A stretch of 12,227 nt of DNA, from assembly GCA_017548445.1 (NCBI GenBank), contig JAFYZZ010000004.1, positions 1-12,227 of the forward strand. The letters run 5' to 3'. Origin of the DNA: Bacteroidales bacterium. GTDB lineage: Bacteria; Bacteroidota; Bacteroidia; Bacteroidales; UBA932. The notes beneath the pieces are model-generated. The model was not told the origin of the DNA. It was given only the letters and a program-made list of their open reading frames with translations, and did not search any database. This document shows, one piece after another, positions 11,175-12,227 of this stretch (positions within the stretch are counted from its first letter, which is position 1; each line of letters starts with the position of its first letter). A program made the translations under genes and the position numbers.

Positions 11175-12227
11175 CGAGCGGGAAATAATACCGCTGCACA
11201 TGGCCGGGCAGCAGGTCGGGATGGTAGAGCGCGATCAAGTCTTCGAGTACCAGGTCGGGATGGAGCGTGATGTCGTCGTAATAGGCGGATGTAATGGTAT
11301 TGCAGGCGAAGATCCGGCGTTCCTTCCAGGGGCGGAAATGGGCGTAGGGCGGATAATCTTTTGCCAGAAGGTCGTAGGTAAGCGGCGTGCGGGTGTCGTA
11401 TTTGAGAAACCAGCAGTCGGCGTCGCCCGCGCGGTCATACACTTCTTCGAAGGTGAGATGGACGCTCCGGGTACCGGTATAGCTCCGGAAAATGTAGTCG
11501 GCACCGGCGTCGGCATGCATCACGCCGATGTAGCTGCCGCCTGAGGGGACGGCCCAGGAGTTGCCATATTTGCGCTCCAGTACGACTGTAGGGCGGGTTT
11601 GGCAGCCGGCAGCCAGCGCTTTGAGTTCGAAATAATGGCGTTCCGTGGCGGAGAACACGCGCTCGGCTTCTTCGCGCCGGCCCAGCAGAAGACCATAGAA
11701 GAGCACCCATTCCGTGCGCCCCAGCGGATGGTTTTCCATATAGTCGGCGGCTTCCACAATGGGGACGCCCAGCTTTTCGGCGGAGCCGTAGCCGCTGTTT
11801 TCAAAGGGCGAGGCGATGATCAGGTCGGTGCCGATGTCCACAATCTTCTCTACGTTGGGCGAAGTGGACATGCCCAGGTCGGCGATGCGGCCTTCCTTGA
11901 TCCGGCGCAGGACCTCGGGTGAAGTGATGTACTGCGGCTCGCAGACTCCGGCCACGCGGTCGAGCGCGCCGAGCTGCTCGGCGATGGCCGTATGGACGGA
12001 CGTATAGATAACCGCCTTTTCCACGGGAATGCGGATAACGATGCCGCCCTCCGGCAGGCACGACGGTACGGGCTTGTTCCGATCCACCAGCACATAGTGC
12101 TGCCGCTGTCGCAGGGTGTCCCACGGGTCGCGGATGCGGACCGACGTGTAGTCGTCGAAATATTCGATGTGCAGGTTGCGGGCGAAACGGATGGTATCGG
12201 CGGCCCTGGCCGTGGTTTCCGGCGCAC
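11167..12227 (-). CDS. ABC transporter substrate-binding protein (N-terminus outside the window)
   Basis: 352 visible residues of a periplasmic binding protein of the FepB/BtuF (TroA-like) class. The frame is open to the right edge (ARNLHIEYFDDYTSVRIRDP), so the GTG at 12093 is not the real start, and the signal peptide or lipobox lies beyond the window. Features of the fold include VIYTSVHTAIAEQLGALDRVAGV in lobe 1, the DLIIASPFENSGYG strand-loop, a long bridging helix (EWVLFYGLLLGRREEAERVF), and a lobe 2 with SYIGVMHADAGADYIF. The C-terminus LALYHPDLLPGH is typical of Bacteroidota members. It is the first visible gene of the operon in transcription order and overlaps the permease by 8 bases. 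Siderophore, haem or cobalamin are all possible ligands. A TonB receptor upstream would help decide. Confidence 0.88.
   Translation of the reverse strand, partial: APETTARAADTIRFARNLHIEYFDDYTSVRIRDPWDTLRQRQHYVLVDRNKPVPSCLPEGGIVIRIPVEKAVIYTSVHTAIAEQLGALDRVAGVCEPQYITSPEVLRRIKEGRIADLGMSTSPNVEKIVDIGTDLIIASPFENSGYGSAEKLGVPIVEAADYMENHPLGRTEWVLFYGLLLGRREEAERVFSATERHYFELKALAAGCQTRPTVVLERKYGNSWAVPSGGSYIGVMHADAGADYIFRSYTGTRSVHLTFEEVYDRAGDADCWFLKYDTRTPLTYDLLAKDYPPYAHFRPWKERRIFACNTITSAYYDDITLHPDLVLEDLIALYHPDLLPGHVQRYYFPLDE

Noticed and set aside
10179..11270. A 363-codon + strand frame opposite the permease
   Set aside because: Asp/Gln/Gly/Arg-rich complement of the membrane protein gene, with no recognisable domain.
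12091..12093. GTG as the start of the substrate-binding protein
   Set aside because: The same frame continues without stop to the window edge with family-like sequence (IEYFDDYTSVRIRDP), so the gene begins outside.

Overview
The window looks like chromosomal DNA of a Bacteroidales bacterium (Bacteroidota), probably an anaerobe with fairly GC-rich coding sequence. Three things support this. Gene sets and architectures match that phylum: a PspC protein with the Bacteroidota-specific N-terminal domain, the nrdD/nrdG pair, a sigma-54 activator followed by lptE, a small TPR-like gene and secG, and a FecCD-type ABC cassette. The AT-rich gaps carry the Bacteroidota -7 promoter motif TAnnTTTG. Most start codons lack a Shine-Dalgarno sequence. 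No insertion sequence, tRNA, rRNA, CRISPR array or clear sign of recent transfer was seen, and all complete genes read as intact.

Region 1 (1-2301, + strand) is a tight operon: the 3' end of a TolC-family outer-membrane efflux gene, a PspC-domain membrane protein, a PadR repressor, and a larger PspC-domain membrane protein. Junctions are ATGA overlaps or a 1-base gap, so the genes are probably translationally coupled. This suggests an efflux and membrane-stress module. Region 2 (2311-4983, - strand) is nrdD-nrdG, the oxygen-sensitive class III ribonucleotide reductase and its radical-SAM activase. Its promoter contains a perfect palindrome over the -7 box. Region 3 (4984-6768) holds a terminator, a lipoprotein with an OmpA-like segment and TPR-like repeats on the - strand, and a compact divergent promoter.

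Region 4 (6769-9365, + strand) is a sigma-54 activator without a receiver domain, then lptE (LPS export), a small TPR-like gene and secG (Sec translocase). These are coupled envelope-biogenesis genes closed by a bidirectional terminator. Region 5 (9364-12227, - strand) is an ABC importer of the iron-siderophore/cobalamin class, transcribed in the order binding protein (5' end outside the window), FecCD permease, ATPase, with overlapping reading frames.

No wholly new system stands out. The best leads are a strong internal start that would release a stand-alone PspC domain, a CX3CX3HX H cluster in the second PspC protein, an FNR/CRP-like palindrome at the nrdD promoter, an apparently near-leaderless start for the sigma-54 activator within overlapping divergent promoters, and a CPYC motif in the TPR lipoprotein.
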